This document shows, one piece after another, positions 16,066-24,765 of a stretch of 64,000 bases of DNA. The DNA is from Oceanicella sp. SM1341 (GTDB taxonomy: Bacteria > Pseudomonadota > Alphaproteobacteria > Rhodobacterales > Rhodobacteraceae). The stretch lies in NCBI RefSeq assembly GCF_003448965.1, contig NZ_QRGC01000002.1, forward strand, positions 248,001 to 312,000. The letters are read 5' to 3'. A program made the translations under genes and the position numbers. The notes below the pieces were generated by a model. It saw nothing but the letters and a program-made list of their open reading frames with translations. It had not been told where the DNA came from and did not search any database. Position 1 is the stretch's first letter. Every line of letters starts with the position of its first letter.

Positions 16066-16968
16066 TCAGGCCTGCCGGTGCGAGCGCATGGAGGAGAGCA
16101 GGGTGGTCTTGGAGGTGCGCAGGTGGCGCAGTGCGGCGGCGTCGGAGGCGGCGGCGTCGCGCGCCAGCATGGCCTCGATCCAGTCGAGATGCTCGGCGAT
16201 GGCGGCGGCGTTGCGGCGCTTCTCCTCGGTCTTGTCCCAGGTGTAGTGGTAGTGGAAGATCAGCGAGATCACCTTCTGGAACTCGGCCACGAAGCGGTTT
16301 CGCACCACCCCGGTGACGGTGGTGTGAAACGCCTCGTCGAGCCGGGAGAACTCGTGGAAATCCCGGTCCAGGCGTGAGGCGAGGTCGAGGTGGCGGGCAC
16401 GCAGGCCTTCCAGCCGCGGCCAGATCTCGTGGCCCGGCGGCAGCGCCACGAGCTGGCGCACGGCGTTGAGCTCGAGCACGGTGCGGAACTCGGAGAGCTC
16501 CACCGCGAAATCGGCGGTGAAGCCCAGCAGCCGCCAGCCGCCGCGCTGGCGCCGCTCCACCAGCCCGAATCGGGTGAAGCCGGCGAGGAACTCCTGCAGC
16601 ACGTGCGGCGCCACCCCGAACTCGCGCGAGAGCTGGGCGACGTTGAGCGTGGTGCCCGCCGGCACGTCGAAGCGCAGCACCCATTCGAGGAACCGGGTCT
16701 CCAGCGTGTCGGCATCGGGCCCGTCGATGCGGATCTCCAGCCGGTCGGCCGCGCCGGGGCGGCGCAGCAGCACCTTCTGCCGGCCCTCCCAGCGGATGAT
16801 CTCCTCGTCCGACAGGCGCTGCAGCCCGGCGCGCACCACCGTGCGGCTCACGCCCATGCTGCGGGCCAGCGCATTCTCCGAGGGCAGGCTGGCGCTCTCG
16901 CCGAGCCCGGCGCAGATCTCGATCAGCGTGTTGTACGCCTCGCGGAAACGGACATCCGTGCGGGCCAT
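16066..16968 (-). CDS. GntR family regulator of the fucose module
   Basis: DNA-binding regulator of 300 residues. An N-terminal winged helix (SLPSENALARSMGVSRTVVRAGLQRLSDEEII) is followed by a second winged-helix-like segment (LNVAQLSREFGVAPHVLQEFLAGFTRFGLVERR) and a C-terminal FCD-like all-helical ligand domain with several His/Asp candidates for metal-assisted sugar-acid binding. The ATG at 16968 is preferred; a TTG 20 codons upstream is possible. It is divergent from the ABC permease and convergent with the aldose dehydrogenase. It probably represses both promoters through the shared 21-bp element. Confidence 0.82.
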   Translation of the reverse strand: MARTDVRFREAYNTLIEICAGLGESASLPSENALARSMGVSRTVVRAGLQRLSDEEIIRWEGRQKVLLRRPGAADRLEIRIDGPDADTLETRFLEWVLRFDVPAGTTLNVAQLSREFGVAPHVLQEFLAGFTRFGLVERRQRGGWRLLGFTADFAVELSEFRTVLELNAVRQLVALPPGHEIWPRLEGLRARHLDLASRLDRDFHEFSRLDEAFHTTVTGVVRNRFVAEFQKVISLIFHYHYTWDKTEEKRRNAAAIAEHLDWIEAMLARDAAASDAAALRHLRTSKTTLLSSMRSHRQA

Positions 16969-17060
16969 CTTCGCTTCCCTCTCCTCCCTGTCTTCCCGCG
17001 GTCTGCCCCGCCGCGGCGCCCCATTCAAGGCGGTTGACGCGGGCGGATCCAGCCCTCAGT

Positions 17061-17081
17061 ATGTTTTTAATAATTAAAGTC
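17061..17081 (+). promoter_or_regulatory. Fucose-module operator copy 2
   Basis: AT-rich 21-base element ATGTTTTTAAT...AAAGTC between gntR and the permease gene. Its core TTTAAT-A-ATTAAA (17066-17078) is a perfect inverted repeat. It matches copy 1 at 18 of 21 positions in the opposite orientation. TTGACG at 17034-17039 may be the -35 of the permease promoter, placing the operator over the -10 and start region. Confidence 0.7.
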
Positions 17082-17100
17082 AGATCATCGGGGAGGAAAG

Positions 17101-18123
17101 ATGGTCGAGTTCACAGAACGCAAACCTTCTGCGCGCTGGAAATTCCGGCCCTCTGCGGGCCTGTTCCACCGGATGTCGGCCTTTCTCACGCTTCTTCTGC
17201 TGATCGCGGCGTTTTCCTTCGGCAATGCAGCATTCCTGTCGGTCAACAACGGGCTCACCATCCTGTTGCAGACCTCGGTCATCGGCCTGCTCGGCATCGG
17301 CATGACCATGGTGATCATCACCGGCGGCATCGACCTGAGCGTGGGCTCGGTGCTCGCGCTCTCGGGCACGGTGACCGGCATGGCGGTGAAGGCGGGTCTG
17401 CCGGTGTTGCCGGCCATGGCGGTGGGCGTGCTGGTGGGGGCGGCCTGCGGGCTGTTCAACGGCTTCGTCATCACCAAGATGCGGATCACCCCCTTCGTGG
17501 CCACGCTGGGCATGATGCTGATCGCGCGCGGCCTTGCGCTGCAGCTCACCGGTGCTGCGCCGATCTCGCAGCTCGGCGAGGCCTTCGGCGTGCTGGGCAA
17601 CGGCGCGCTGTTCCGCATGGTCGAGATGGGGGCGAACGGCTTTCCGAAGGTGATCTTTCCCGGCATCCCCTACCCGGTGATCCTGCTGGCGGTGGTGGCG
17701 CTGGCCGCGGCCTACCTGCTGCGCCGCCGCCAGACCGGCCGGCACATCTACGCCACCGGCTCGAACGAGGAGGCGGCCCGCCTCTCGGGCGTGCGGGTGC
17801 ACCGCACCAAGATCATCGCCTACACGCTCTCCGGCGCGCTGGCCGGCCTTGCGGGCAACGTGCTGATGTCGCGGCTCATCACCGCCCAGCCCAGCGAGGG
17901 CGTGATGTACGAGCTCGACGCCATCGCCGCGGCGGTGATCGGCGGCGCCTCGCTGATGGGCGGCGTGGGCAATGTCTCGGGCACGATGATCGGCGCCTTC
18001 ATCATCGGGGTGCTGCGCAACGGGCTCAACATGGCCGGCACCTCGGCCTTCATCCAGCAGATCGTCATCGGCTTCGTCGTGATCGGCGCGGTCTATGTCG
18101 ACCAGATCCGCAACCGGCGCTGA
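17101..18123 (+). CDS. ABC sugar importer permease (RbsC/AraH family)
   Basis: Inner-membrane permease of a CUT2-type monosaccharide importer (340 residues, about 8-10 helices). The conserved stretch GIGMTMVIITGGIDLSVGSVLAL is at about residues 62-85, and the coupling region TGSNEEAARLSGVRVHRTKI is at 219-238. GAGGAAAG precedes the ATG. It heads the operon permease, binding protein, ATPase, an unusual order since binding-protein-first is commoner. Its context with sugar dehydrogenase and lactonase suggests uptake of L-fucose or a related deoxy sugar. Confidence 0.9.
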   Translation: MVEFTERKPSARWKFRPSAGLFHRMSAFLTLLLLIAAFSFGNAAFLSVNNGLTILLQTSVIGLLGIGMTMVIITGGIDLSVGSVLALSGTVTGMAVKAGLPVLPAMAVGVLVGAACGLFNGFVITKMRITPFVATLGMMLIARGLALQLTGAAPISQLGEAFGVLGNGALFRMVEMGANGFPKVIFPGIPYPVILLAVVALAAAYLLRRRQTGRHIYATGSNEEAARLSGVRVHRTKIIAYTLSGALAGLAGNVLMSRLITAQPSEGVMYELDAIAAAVIGGASLMGGVGNVSGTMIGAFIIGVLRNGLNMAGTSAFIQQIVIGFVVIGAVYVDQIRNRR

Positions 18124-18205
18124 GGCGCGCGCGGGCGGCACACCGGGGCGCTGAAGCCCCGGGACAACAAAGATAAATCGCAAACGCGACCAACCGGAGG
18201 ACACC

Positions 18206-19150
18206 ATGAAGACCACCCTCGTGCCCGTGCTCGCAGCCGGGCTTCTCGCCGGGGCGGCGGCCGTATCGGCCCAGGCCGGCGAGATCGCCGTGATCGTGAA
18301 GACCACCAGCTCCAACTTCTGGCAGAACGTGAACCGCGGCGCGCAGGCCGCCATCGAGGGCCAGTCCGAGCACACGCTCAGCTTCGACGGCCCGGCCTCC
18401 GAATCGGCCATCGCCGACCAGGTGAACCTGGTGGAGAACGCCATCAACCGCGGGGTCTCCGGCATCGTGCTTGCCCCGTCCGACCCCGAGGCGCTGGCGC
18501 CCGCGGTGAAGCGCGCCTACGAGAACGCGATCCCGGTGGTGATCATCGATTCCGCCCTCGCCGACAGCGCGCAGGGCACCTACCAGGCCTTCCTCTCCAC
18601 CGACAATTGCGCCGCCGGCGAGGAAGTGGCGAAGATGATGATCGACGAGGTCGGCACCGAGGGAAAGGTGGCGATCATGTCCTATGTCGCCGGCGTGGGC
18701 TCGGAGATCGGCCGGGTGGGCTGCTTCACCGATTACATCGAGGCGAACTCCAAGCTCGACATCGTGGGGCCCTACTACTCCCAGTCGCAGATGGCGCTGG
18801 CGCTGAACCAGACCACCGACGTGCTGGCCGCGAACGGCGACCTGAAGGGCATCTTCGGCGCCAACGAGCCCACCGCGGTGGGCATGGGCCGGGCGCTGGT
18901 GCAGTCCGGCAAGGCCGGCGAGATCGCCGCCATCGGCTTCGACGGCAACGGCGACCTGCAGCAGTTCGTGCGCGACGGCACGCTGAAGGCCACCGCCGTG
19001 CAGGGCTCGTTCCAGATGGGCGAGGAGGGCGTGAAGGCGGTGATGGAGATCCTCGCCGGCAACAGGGTCGAGCCGCAGATCGACACCGGCGTGGTGCTGG
19101 TGACGCCCGACAACATCGACGACCCCGTGGCGCAGAACGTCCTCTACTGA
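18206..19150 (+). CDS. ABC sugar importer substrate-binding protein (RbsB type)
   Basis: Periplasmic binding protein of peripla_BP_4 type (314 residues). The signal peptide MKTTLVPVLAAGLLAGAAAV ends in SAQAG. The mature chain starts EIAVIVKTTSSNFWQNVNRGA, with the aromatic and Asn residues that usually stack on and bind the sugar. SPSDPEAL-like APSDPEALAPAVKRA and IGFDGNGDLQQFVRDG are later conserved segments. An 82-base gap separates it from the permease. A perfect hairpin follows within 10 bases of its stop. Confidence 0.9.
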   Translation: MKTTLVPVLAAGLLAGAAAVSAQAGEIAVIVKTTSSNFWQNVNRGAQAAIEGQSEHTLSFDGPASESAIADQVNLVENAINRGVSGIVLAPSDPEALAPAVKRAYENAIPVVIIDSALADSAQGTYQAFLSTDNCAAGEEVAKMMIDEVGTEGKVAIMSYVAGVGSEIGRVGCFTDYIEANSKLDIVGPYYSQSQMALALNQTTDVLAANGDLKGIFGANEPTAVGMGRALVQSGKAGEIAAIGFDGNGDLQQFVRDGTLKATAVQGSFQMGEEGVKAVMEILAGNRVEPQIDTGVVLVTPDNIDDPVAQNVLY

Positions 19151-19158
19151 GCCTGTCC

Positions 19159-19184
19159 GCCGGCCGGGCACCGCCCCGGCCGGC
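19159..19184 (+). terminator. Intercistronic hairpin after the sugar-binding-protein gene
   Basis: Perfect 10-bp stem GCCGGCCGGG/CCCGGCCGGC with a CACCGC loop, between the binding-protein and ATPase genes. There is no T run. It probably stabilises the upstream mRNA or attenuates transcription so the binding protein is made in excess. The same arrangement occurs in the other three ABC operons of the window. Confidence 0.5.
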
Positions 19185-19204
19185 CCTCACACCGGAGAGC
19201 CTTC

Positions 19205-20002
19205 ATGAGCCAGCAGCCCCGCGACAGCGCCCCCCTCGTCGAGATGATCGACATCGAGAAGCATTTCGGCGGCGTGCGCGCCGTGAACGGCGTCTCGCTC
19301 GACCTCTGGCCCGGCGAGGTGGTGGGCGTGCTGGGCCATAACGGTGCCGGCAAGTCCTGCCTGATGCGCATCCTCTCCGGCGCGATGGCGCCCAATGGCG
19401 GCGAGATCCGGGTGCGCGGCGCGCGGGTGAGCCTCGACAGCCCGCATGACGCGCGTGCGCAGGGCATCGAGACCATCTACCAGACCCTCGGCCTCGCCGA
19501 CCATCTCGACGCGCCGGCGAACCTGTTCCTCGGCCGCGAGCTGAAGACCCGCTTCGGCAATCTCGACGACAGGCGCATGCTGCGCGAGGCCCGCGAGGTG
19601 CTGCACCGGCTCAACCCCAACTTCCGCAATCTCACCGACGCGGTCTCGCGCCTCTCCGGCGGGCAGCGGCAGGTGATCGCCATCGCGCGGGCGATCTACT
19701 TCGACGTGAAGATCCTGATCATGGACGAGCCCACTGCCGCGCTCGGCCCTTCCGAGACCGCGATGGTGGCCGAGCTGATCCAGAAGCTGCGCGCCGAGGG
19801 CATCGGCATCTTCCTCGTGAGCCACGACCTGCACGACGTGTTCGACCTCTGCGACCGGGTGGTGGTGATGAACAAGGGCGTGCGCGTGGGCGCGCACCGC
19901 ATCGAGGAAGTGAGCAAGGACGACGTGCTGAGCCTGATCATCAAGGGCGAGCTGCCGCCCGGCTGGCGCCCGCGCCACCTCGAGGCCGCGCCCGCGCACT
20001 GA
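19205..20002 (+). CDS. ABC sugar importer ATP-binding protein
   Basis: Cytoplasmic ATPase subunit with a single nucleotide-binding domain (265 residues) rather than the duplicated 500-residue RbsA type. Walker A is GHNGAGKSC (about residues 45-53), the signature is RLSGGQRQ, Walker B is [12 protein letters not shown], and the switch His is in LVSHDLHD. It completes the three-gene importer and two copies would form the dimer. Next comes a hairpin-rich gap. Confidence 0.9.
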   Translation: MSQQPRDSAPLVEMIDIEKHFGGVRAVNGVSLDLWPGEVVGVLGHNGAGKSCLMRILSGAMAPNGGEIRVRGARVSLDSPHDARAQGIETIYQTLGLADHLDAPANLFLGRELKTRFGNLDDRRMLREAREVLHRLNPNFRNLTDAVSRLSGGQRQVIAIARAIYFDVKILIMDEPTAALGPSETAMVAELIQKLRAEGIGIFLVSHDLHDVFDLCDRVVVMNKGVRVGAHRIEEVSKDDVLSLIIKGELPPGWRPRHLEAAPAH

Positions 20003-20311
20003 TCCCCGACGTGCACTGATCCCTGTCGCCCCGCGCCGCCCGCACCGGAGCAGGGCGGGACGGCGCGCCGGCATGCATGCCGCATGCCGCTTTCCGGCGG
20101 AGCCGGAAAGTTGATCCGGTGCCCGGATCATGCGCGCCCCGGCGTTCCGCCCCGGCGGGGGGCGCGAGGCGGGGCATGTCGCCGGGGCCCCCGGGCGACC
20201 GGCCGCCCGGCATCCCGGCGCGGGTGCGATTGACGCGGGCCCGCCCGCCGGCCCATTCTGGGCCTGGCCGGTGCGCGCAGCGTGCGGCCGCGGAACCGGG
20301 GCGGGGCAGGA
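20003..20311. other. Intergenic region after the sugar ABC operon
   Basis: 309 bases with no gene. It holds a short direct duplication, GCACTGATCCC at 19996 and again at about 20013, repeating the end of the ATPase gene. Two hairpins follow: CTTTCCGGC/GCCGGAAAG (20090-20110) and GATCCGG/CCGGATC (20113-20129). The second half should contain the promoter of the AI-2E family gene, but no clear hexamers are seen. Confidence 0.5.
20090..20129 (+). terminator. Double hairpin, probable terminator of the sugar ABC operon
   Basis: A 9-bp stem with GGA loop (20090-20110), then TT and a 7-bp stem GATCCGG-TGC-CCGGATC. It is placed about 90 bases after the ATPase stop. The T run is minimal, so termination is inferred from position and stem strength. 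Confidence 0.45.
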
Positions 20312-21349
20312 ATGGACGACGGCTGGAAATACACGCGGGCACTGATCGCGGTGCTGGCGACCATCGCCTTTCTGGTGATCGCGCGGCCGGTGCTCATCCC
20401 GCTCGTGCTGGCACTCTTCGTCTGGCTCATCCTCAACGTCACCTCGCGCGGCAGCCGCCGGGTGCTGCACGCCATCGGGCTCGACAGCCATGCCGCCGCG
20501 AAACTGCTCAGCATCCTTGTGGTGAGCGCCACTCTGGTGCTGCTCGGCGCGCTGGTGGGGCAGAATGCCTACGAGATCGCCCAGGCGCTGCCGCATTACG
20601 AGGAGCGCCTCGACACAGTGCTCTCCTCGCTGATGCGCGCGGCGCGGATGAACGAGACCGTGGCGATCTCCGACCTGCTCGACCGGCTCGAGCTCACCCC
20701 CATCCTGCTCAGCCTCGCGGGGTCGATGGCGAGTTTCCTCTCCTCGCTGGTGATCGTGGTGGTCTACGTGCTGTTCATCAACCAGGAGGCCGGCGCGGCG
20801 GAGGCCAAGCTCGCCGCCGTCATCTCCGACCCGGTGGAGCGCGAGCGGGTGCACCGGATCATCCGCCGCATCATCACCGAGATCGACGCCTACATGGGGG
20901 TGAACATGTTCTGCGGCGTGATCCAGGCGGTGCCGACATGGGCCGTGCTGGCGGCCGTGGGGGTGGATGCGCCGGTGTTCTGGGCGGTGGTGATCTTCAT
21001 CACCAGCTTCATCCCCACCATCGGCACGCTGTTCGGCATCGTGTTCCCGGCGCTGATGGCGCTGGTGCAGTTCGACACCTTCACGCCCTTCGTCGTGGTG
21101 CTCGCGGTGATGCTGCCCGTGCAGCTCTTCGCCTCCAACTACCTCGAGCCGCGGATGATGAGCAGTTCGATGAACCTCAGCGGCCTCGTGGTGCTGGTGG
21201 GCATCTTCGCCGGCGGCGCGATCTGGGGCATCGTCGGGGCGCTGATCGTGGTGCCGGTGCTCTCGGTGATGATGCTGATCTTCGCGCAGATCCCCTCGAT
21301 GCGGCCGGTGGCACTGCTGATGTCGAGCGACGGCCGGCTCGAGGACTGA
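20312..21349 (+). CDS. AI-2E family transporter (PerM/TqsA type)
   Basis: Polytopic membrane protein of 345 residues in the PF01594 family, whose members export small signals or act as cation antiporters. Hydrophobic helices are paired at the N-terminus (about 10-48) and clustered in the C-terminal half. Family stretches include FIPTIGTLFGIVFPALMALVQF and SSSMNLSGLVVLVGIFAGGAIWGIVGALIVVPVLSV, the latter the characteristic GxxxG...PxL block. The ATG at 20312 follows GGGGCAGGA. It is 22 bases from the next gene, so the two are probably co-transcribed. Substrate unknown. Confidence 0.85.
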   Translation: MDDGWKYTRALIAVLATIAFLVIARPVLIPLVLALFVWLILNVTSRGSRRVLHAIGLDSHAAAKLLSILVVSATLVLLGALVGQNAYEIAQALPHYEERLDTVLSSLMRAARMNETVAISDLLDRLELTPILLSLAGSMASFLSSLVIVVVYVLFINQEAGAAEAKLAAVISDPVERERVHRIIRRIITEIDAYMGVNMFCGVIQAVPTWAVLAAVGVDAPVFWAVVIFITSFIPTIGTLFGIVFPALMALVQFDTFTPFVVVLAVMLPVQLFASNYLEPRMMSSSMNLSGLVVLVGIFAGGAIWGIVGALIVVPVLSVMMLIFAQIPSMRPVALLMSSDGRLED

Positions 21350-21371
21350 CCCGCAGGAAGGAGAGCGCGCG

Positions 21372-21842
21372 ATGGCCAACCTGCTGCTCGGACTGGCGGT
21401 GACCGTGGCCTGCACGGTGATCGAATGCGCCATCCTGGCGTTTCTCGGTGCGCGGGTGCGCCACCACCTGGCGCACCACCCGCCCAAGGGCTTCGTGCAG
21501 GACACGGTGCTGATCTCGGGCACGCTCATCCTGCTGCTGGCGGGCAACCTCGCCCAGGTGCTGGTCTGGGCCCTCGTGCTGCAGGCCCTGGGCGAGTTCG
21601 GCGCCCTGATGCCGGCCTACTACTTCGCGCTCACCAGCTTCACCACCCTGGGCTACGGCGACGTGCTGCTGAGCCCGGAGCGCGCCATCCTCGGGCCGCT
21701 GGCGGCGGCGAACGGCGTGCTGATGTTCGGCCTCTCCGGCGGCGTGCTCATCTGGGTGCTCGGTGCGCTCACCAGCTTCTCCGAGGGCCTGCGCGCCCCG
21801 TCGCCGGGCCGGGACCGGCCCCGGGACGGGGATCGGGGCTGA
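21372..21842 (+). CDS. Small potassium channel (Ion_trans_2 pore domain)
   Basis: Membrane protein of 156 residues with a pore domain. N-terminal helix at about residues 3-23, a second helix TVLISGTLILLLAGNLAQVLVWALVL, a P-loop with the K+ selectivity filter TLGYGD, and a final helix ILGPLAAANGVLMFGLSGGVLIWVL. There is no cytoplasmic RCK domain, so gating is not evident. Four subunits would be needed for a channel. GGAAGGAG precedes the start. It probably shares a transcript with the AI-2E family gene. Confidence 0.85.
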   Translation: MANLLLGLAVTVACTVIECAILAFLGARVRHHLAHHPPKGFVQDTVLISGTLILLLAGNLAQVLVWALVLQALGEFGALMPAYYFALTSFTTLGYGDVLLSPERAILGPLAAANGVLMFGLSGGVLIWVLGALTSFSEGLRAPSPGRDRPRDGDRG

Positions 21843-22070
21843 GGCAGCCGGCCGGGCCCGGGCGCACAACGGGCAGTCCCCCCCCGCGCAGGGCGCATCG
21901 GCCGGCGCGGGAGGAGGCGGAGCCCGTGGGCCTGCCCCGCCCGCCCGGTCCTCCGGCAGATCCGTCCCGCCGGGACGCAGAGCAGGCAGTGCCGCAGGGC
22001 CCGGCCGCAGCCGCGGCGCATCGCGGGGCCGGCGGGGCTCAGTCGCGGCGGGGCCCCGCATGCGGCGCGC

Positions 22071-24023
22071 TCAGAGCCTCGCGTCGCGGAAGAAATCGCG
22101 GTTGTCGGCGAGGGCACGGGCCGCGCCGCCCAGCAGGGCGGGGTCGCCGCGTGACAGGGCGGAGAGATGGCGGGCGGTGGCCGCCAGGGCGCGGGCCGCG
22201 CGCTCGGGGTTGCGGCGGAGGGCGGCGAGCCGGTGCAGGGCGGCCTCCAGCCTGCGCGCGGTGCCGGGGCCCAGCCCGGGCGCAGCCGCCAGGTCCTGCA
22301 GGTGCAGGATGGCCCGGCCGAGCAGCAGCACCGCGAGGCTGCCCCGGGTTGCGGACACGCCGGCACGCGGGCTCTTCTCGCTCGCGCTCGCCAGCCGCAG
22401 CACCCGGTGGTTGAGCCGGGCCTGCCACACCGGGCGGCGGTCGCTGCCGCCGCGCCGGGAGGCCATGTCCTCCAGCTCGCGGACCATCATCGCGACCAGC
22501 GTGTCGCGCCGGCGCTGCGGGCTGGGCGGGAAGATGTGGCGATAGGCGAACCAGGCCAGCATCGGTGCCATCGGCACGGCGACGGAGATGGCGAGCGAGT
22601 CGCCGAAACTGCCGGTCAGCGGCCAGTGCGGCTGCAGGAGCAGCAGCAGCACCATGTTGTAGTCGAACCCCAGCGGCTGGCCGCGCCGGTGCCCGGACAG
22701 GAGGGCGCCGAGCAGCACGAAGGGCATCACCAGCGCGATCTGCCCCGCCGGGCCGCCCGCCAGCGGCCAGGCCAGCCAGTGGCAGGCCAGCGCCGCCGCC
22801 GCGCCGCAGAGCTGGCCGAGGAAGACGAAGCGCATCATCCCCGCCGGGTTGTCGAAGGTCGAGAACAGCGAGGTCATGATCGCCGTGCCCAGCAGCACGA
22901 AGGGCCCGATGTGCCAGCCGGTCACCACCCAGAGCAGGCCGAGCGCAAGCATGGTGGCGGTGGCGCGGATGCTCGCCTCGCGCGCGCCCACCCAGTCGCG
23001 GTGGAGCACGAGGCGCGGGCGGCGGCCGGCGGCTGTCGTGGGCGCCGTTGCGTGCAGCGGTCGCTCGCGCAGGGCGGCGGCGAGATCGGCGAGGATGTCG
23101 GCCGCGTCCGGGAGCGCATCCGAGGCCATGCCCGCGCCCGCTGCCGCGCCTGGCCCGCGGCGCGGGCCGCCCGGAAGCGCCGCCCGGGCCCGGTCGATGC
23201 AGGCGGCGGCCACCGGGCTGCCGCCGGGCACGCCGAGCGCCAGGGCAGCGTCGTCGAGCGCCGCGTGCACGGCGGCGGGCACCGCCTCCGCATCGCGCCC
23301 GGCGAGCCAGAGCACCGCCGCCACCTGGGCCGAAAGCAGCCGGCGCATGGCCCGCGCCGCCTGGCGGGAGCGCAGCGAGCCGGCGGCATGGGGGTCGAGC
23401 GCCTCCTCGAGAGCGGCCATCTCGGCGAGAAGCTCGCGCGCCGTGGCGGCCCCGGCGCCGCCGGGCCTTGCCAGGTGCTGCAGCAGCCGGGTGGTAAGGC
23501 GGCGCATCCGGCCGGCCAGCACGTCCTCCGCCGCCCGGCCGGCGAAGAGCCAGCCGATGGCGAGCGCCACGAGCACCCCCGTGAGCACGGTGAGCATGCG
23601 GTCGGCCCCGAGCGCGAGCATGTGCCCGGGATAGGCCGTGTCCAGCAGCGAGACCATGGCCGCGGTGTAGCCGGCCAGCATCACCCCGTAGGAGGTGAAG
23701 CTGCGCAGCAGGTTGCCCAGCCCGGCGCAGAAACCGATCCAGGCGGCGAGCCCCAGCACCAGCACCAGCGGGCTGCCGGCCGCCCCCGCCACCAGCGCGA
23801 TGCCCGCGAGCGTGCCCAGCACCGTGCCGGCGACGCGGAACAGCCCCTTCTCCAGCAACTGCCCGCGCATGGGCTGCGAGGTGGCCCAGACCGTCATCCC
23901 CGCCCATTGCGGGTGCTCCAGCCCCAGCGCCCAGGCGATCCACAGCGCGATGCAGGCGCCGAGCGCGGTGCGCAGCGCGAACCCCAGCCGGGGCCGGTCG
24001 AAGCCGAGGGAGGCGAGGGTCAT
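22071..24023 (-). CDS. FUSC family efflux protein (aromatic acid exporter AaeB-like)
   Basis: Inner-membrane FUSC family protein (650 residues) with two blocks of about 5-6 helices, residues 14-175 and roughly 345-510, separated by a soluble Ala-rich helical region. The first block contains the typical YxxHPQWAGMTVWATSQPMRGQLLEKGLFRVAGTVLG segment; the repeat is WHIGPFVLLGTAIMTSLFSTFDNPAG. E. coli AaeB relieves p-hydroxybenzoate stress. The usual AaeA-type membrane fusion partner and AaeX are absent here. Its start overlaps the stop of the marR gene by 4 bases, so it is the regulated efflux pump of that operon. Confidence 0.83.
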   Translation of the reverse strand: MTLASLGFDRPRLGFALRTALGACIALWIAWALGLEHPQWAGMTVWATSQPMRGQLLEKGLFRVAGTVLGTLAGIALVAGAAGSPLVLVLGLAAWIGFCAGLGNLLRSFTSYGVMLAGYTAAMVSLLDTAYPGHMLALGADRMLTVLTGVLVALAIGWLFAGRAAEDVLAGRMRRLTTRLLQHLARPGGAGAATARELLAEMAALEEALDPHAAGSLRSRQAARAMRRLLSAQVAAVLWLAGRDAEAVPAAVHAALDDAALALGVPGGSPVAAACIDRARAALPGGPRRGPGAAAGAGMASDALPDAADILADLAAALRERPLHATAPTTAAGRRPRLVLHRDWVGAREASIRATATMLALGLLWVVTGWHIGPFVLLGTAIMTSLFSTFDNPAGMMRFVFLGQLCGAAAALACHWLAWPLAGGPAGQIALVMPFVLLGALLSGHRRGQPLGFDYNMVLLLLLQPHWPLTGSFGDSLAISVAVPMAPMLAWFAYRHIFPPSPQRRRDTLVAMMVRELEDMASRRGGSDRRPVWQARLNHRVLRLASASEKSPRAGVSATRGSLAVLLLGRAILHLQDLAAAPGLGPGTARRLEAALHRLAALRRNPERAARALAATARHLSALSRGDPALLGGAARALADNRDFFRDARL

Positions 24024-24619
24024 CGGCCCGGCCTCGCGGCGGTGCGGGGCATGGGCGCGGCCGCCTCCGGCTGCGTGTCACCGTCTGGGCCGGTGCCGGA
24101 GCTCGTGTCCGAGCTCGGGCCCGTGTCTGTCCCTGCATCGGCGCCCGTGCCCGTGCCCGAGTCGGGGCCGGGGGCGGCGCGCAGCAGTTGCAGGCGGGTG
24201 TCGATGCGCTCGAGCGCCGACATCATGGCGTCGAGCTCGGCATCGTCGACATCGGCCAGCATCTCGGCCTCGGCCACCTCGAGCACGGTGCGCAGCTCCG
24301 CCACGGCGGCGTGGCCGGCGGGGGTGAGCAAGAGCCGCCGGGCGCGGCGGTCGTCGGGGTCGGGCTGGCGTTCGACGAGCCCGTCGCGGCACAGGATGTC
24401 GAGCAGGCGCACCAGGCTCGAGCCGTCGATGCCCACCAGGGCGGCGAGCTCCTTCTGGCTGATGCCGCCGCCGGAGCGGTGCAGGTGCACGAGCGGTGTC
24501 CAGGTGGCGTCGGTCAGGCCGGTGCAGGCGATGCGCTCGTCCAGCGCGCGGCGCCAGCGGCGCGCGACACCAACGAACAGCACGCCGAAACGGAAGCGGG
24601 TGGTGGCGGATCGGGTCAT
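24020..24619 (-). CDS. MarR family transcriptional regulator with acidic repetitive tail
   Basis: Winged-helix regulator of 199 residues. Residues about 10-140 are a normal MarR fold: TWTPLVHLHRSGGGISQKELAALVGIDGSSLVRLLDILCRDGLVERQPDPDDRRARRLLLT, with the DxRxR wing. After about residue 150 comes a 45-residue Gly/Thr/Asp/Ser tail made of near 6-residue units (GTGTGADAGTDTG...), unlike the family. It starts 15 bases downstream of a perfect 13-bp dyad. A longer start at 24670 would overlap the dyad and is disfavoured. It probably represses itself and the FUSC pump, with phenolic ligands as likely inducers. Confidence 0.82.
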   Translation of the reverse strand: MTRSATTRFRFGVLFVGVARRWRRALDERIACTGLTDATWTPLVHLHRSGGGISQKELAALVGIDGSSLVRLLDILCRDGLVERQPDPDDRRARRLLLTPAGHAAVAELRTVLEVAEAEMLADVDDAELDAMMSALERIDTRLQLLRAAPGPDSGTGTGADAGTDTGPSSDTSSGTGPDGDTQPEAAAPMPRTAARPGR

Positions 24620-24633
24620 GCCGGAGTGATTTA

Positions 24634-24667
24634 CATGGAAATGATTGGCATTCAAATCATTTCCATG
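24634..24667. promoter_or_regulatory. MarR operator: perfect 13-bp dyad
   Basis: CATGGAAATGATT (24634-24646) and its exact complement AATCATTTCCATG (24655-24667), separated by GGCATTCA. It is AT-rich in a GC-rich setting and ends 15 bases before the marR start codon. MarR proteins typically bind such dyads over their own promoter. Confidence 0.75.
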
Positions 24668-24765
24668 CATGGCCGCCATGCCGGCAATCCGGAGGCGGCA
24701 TGCCCGGCACCATCGGCGGGAGCGCGGGGGCGCCCGGCCCCGCCGCGGCGGGGACCGGGAAGGGG

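Noticed and set aside
16969-17028. TTG at 17028 as the start of the fucose-module GntR
   Set aside because: TTG is rare, and the ATG at 16968 gives a standard GntR N-terminus; kept only as an alternative.
20112-20130. TGATCC and GGATCA near 20.1 kb as sigma-E promoters
   Set aside because: No TA at the 18-base spacing on either strand; they are the arms of a hairpin.
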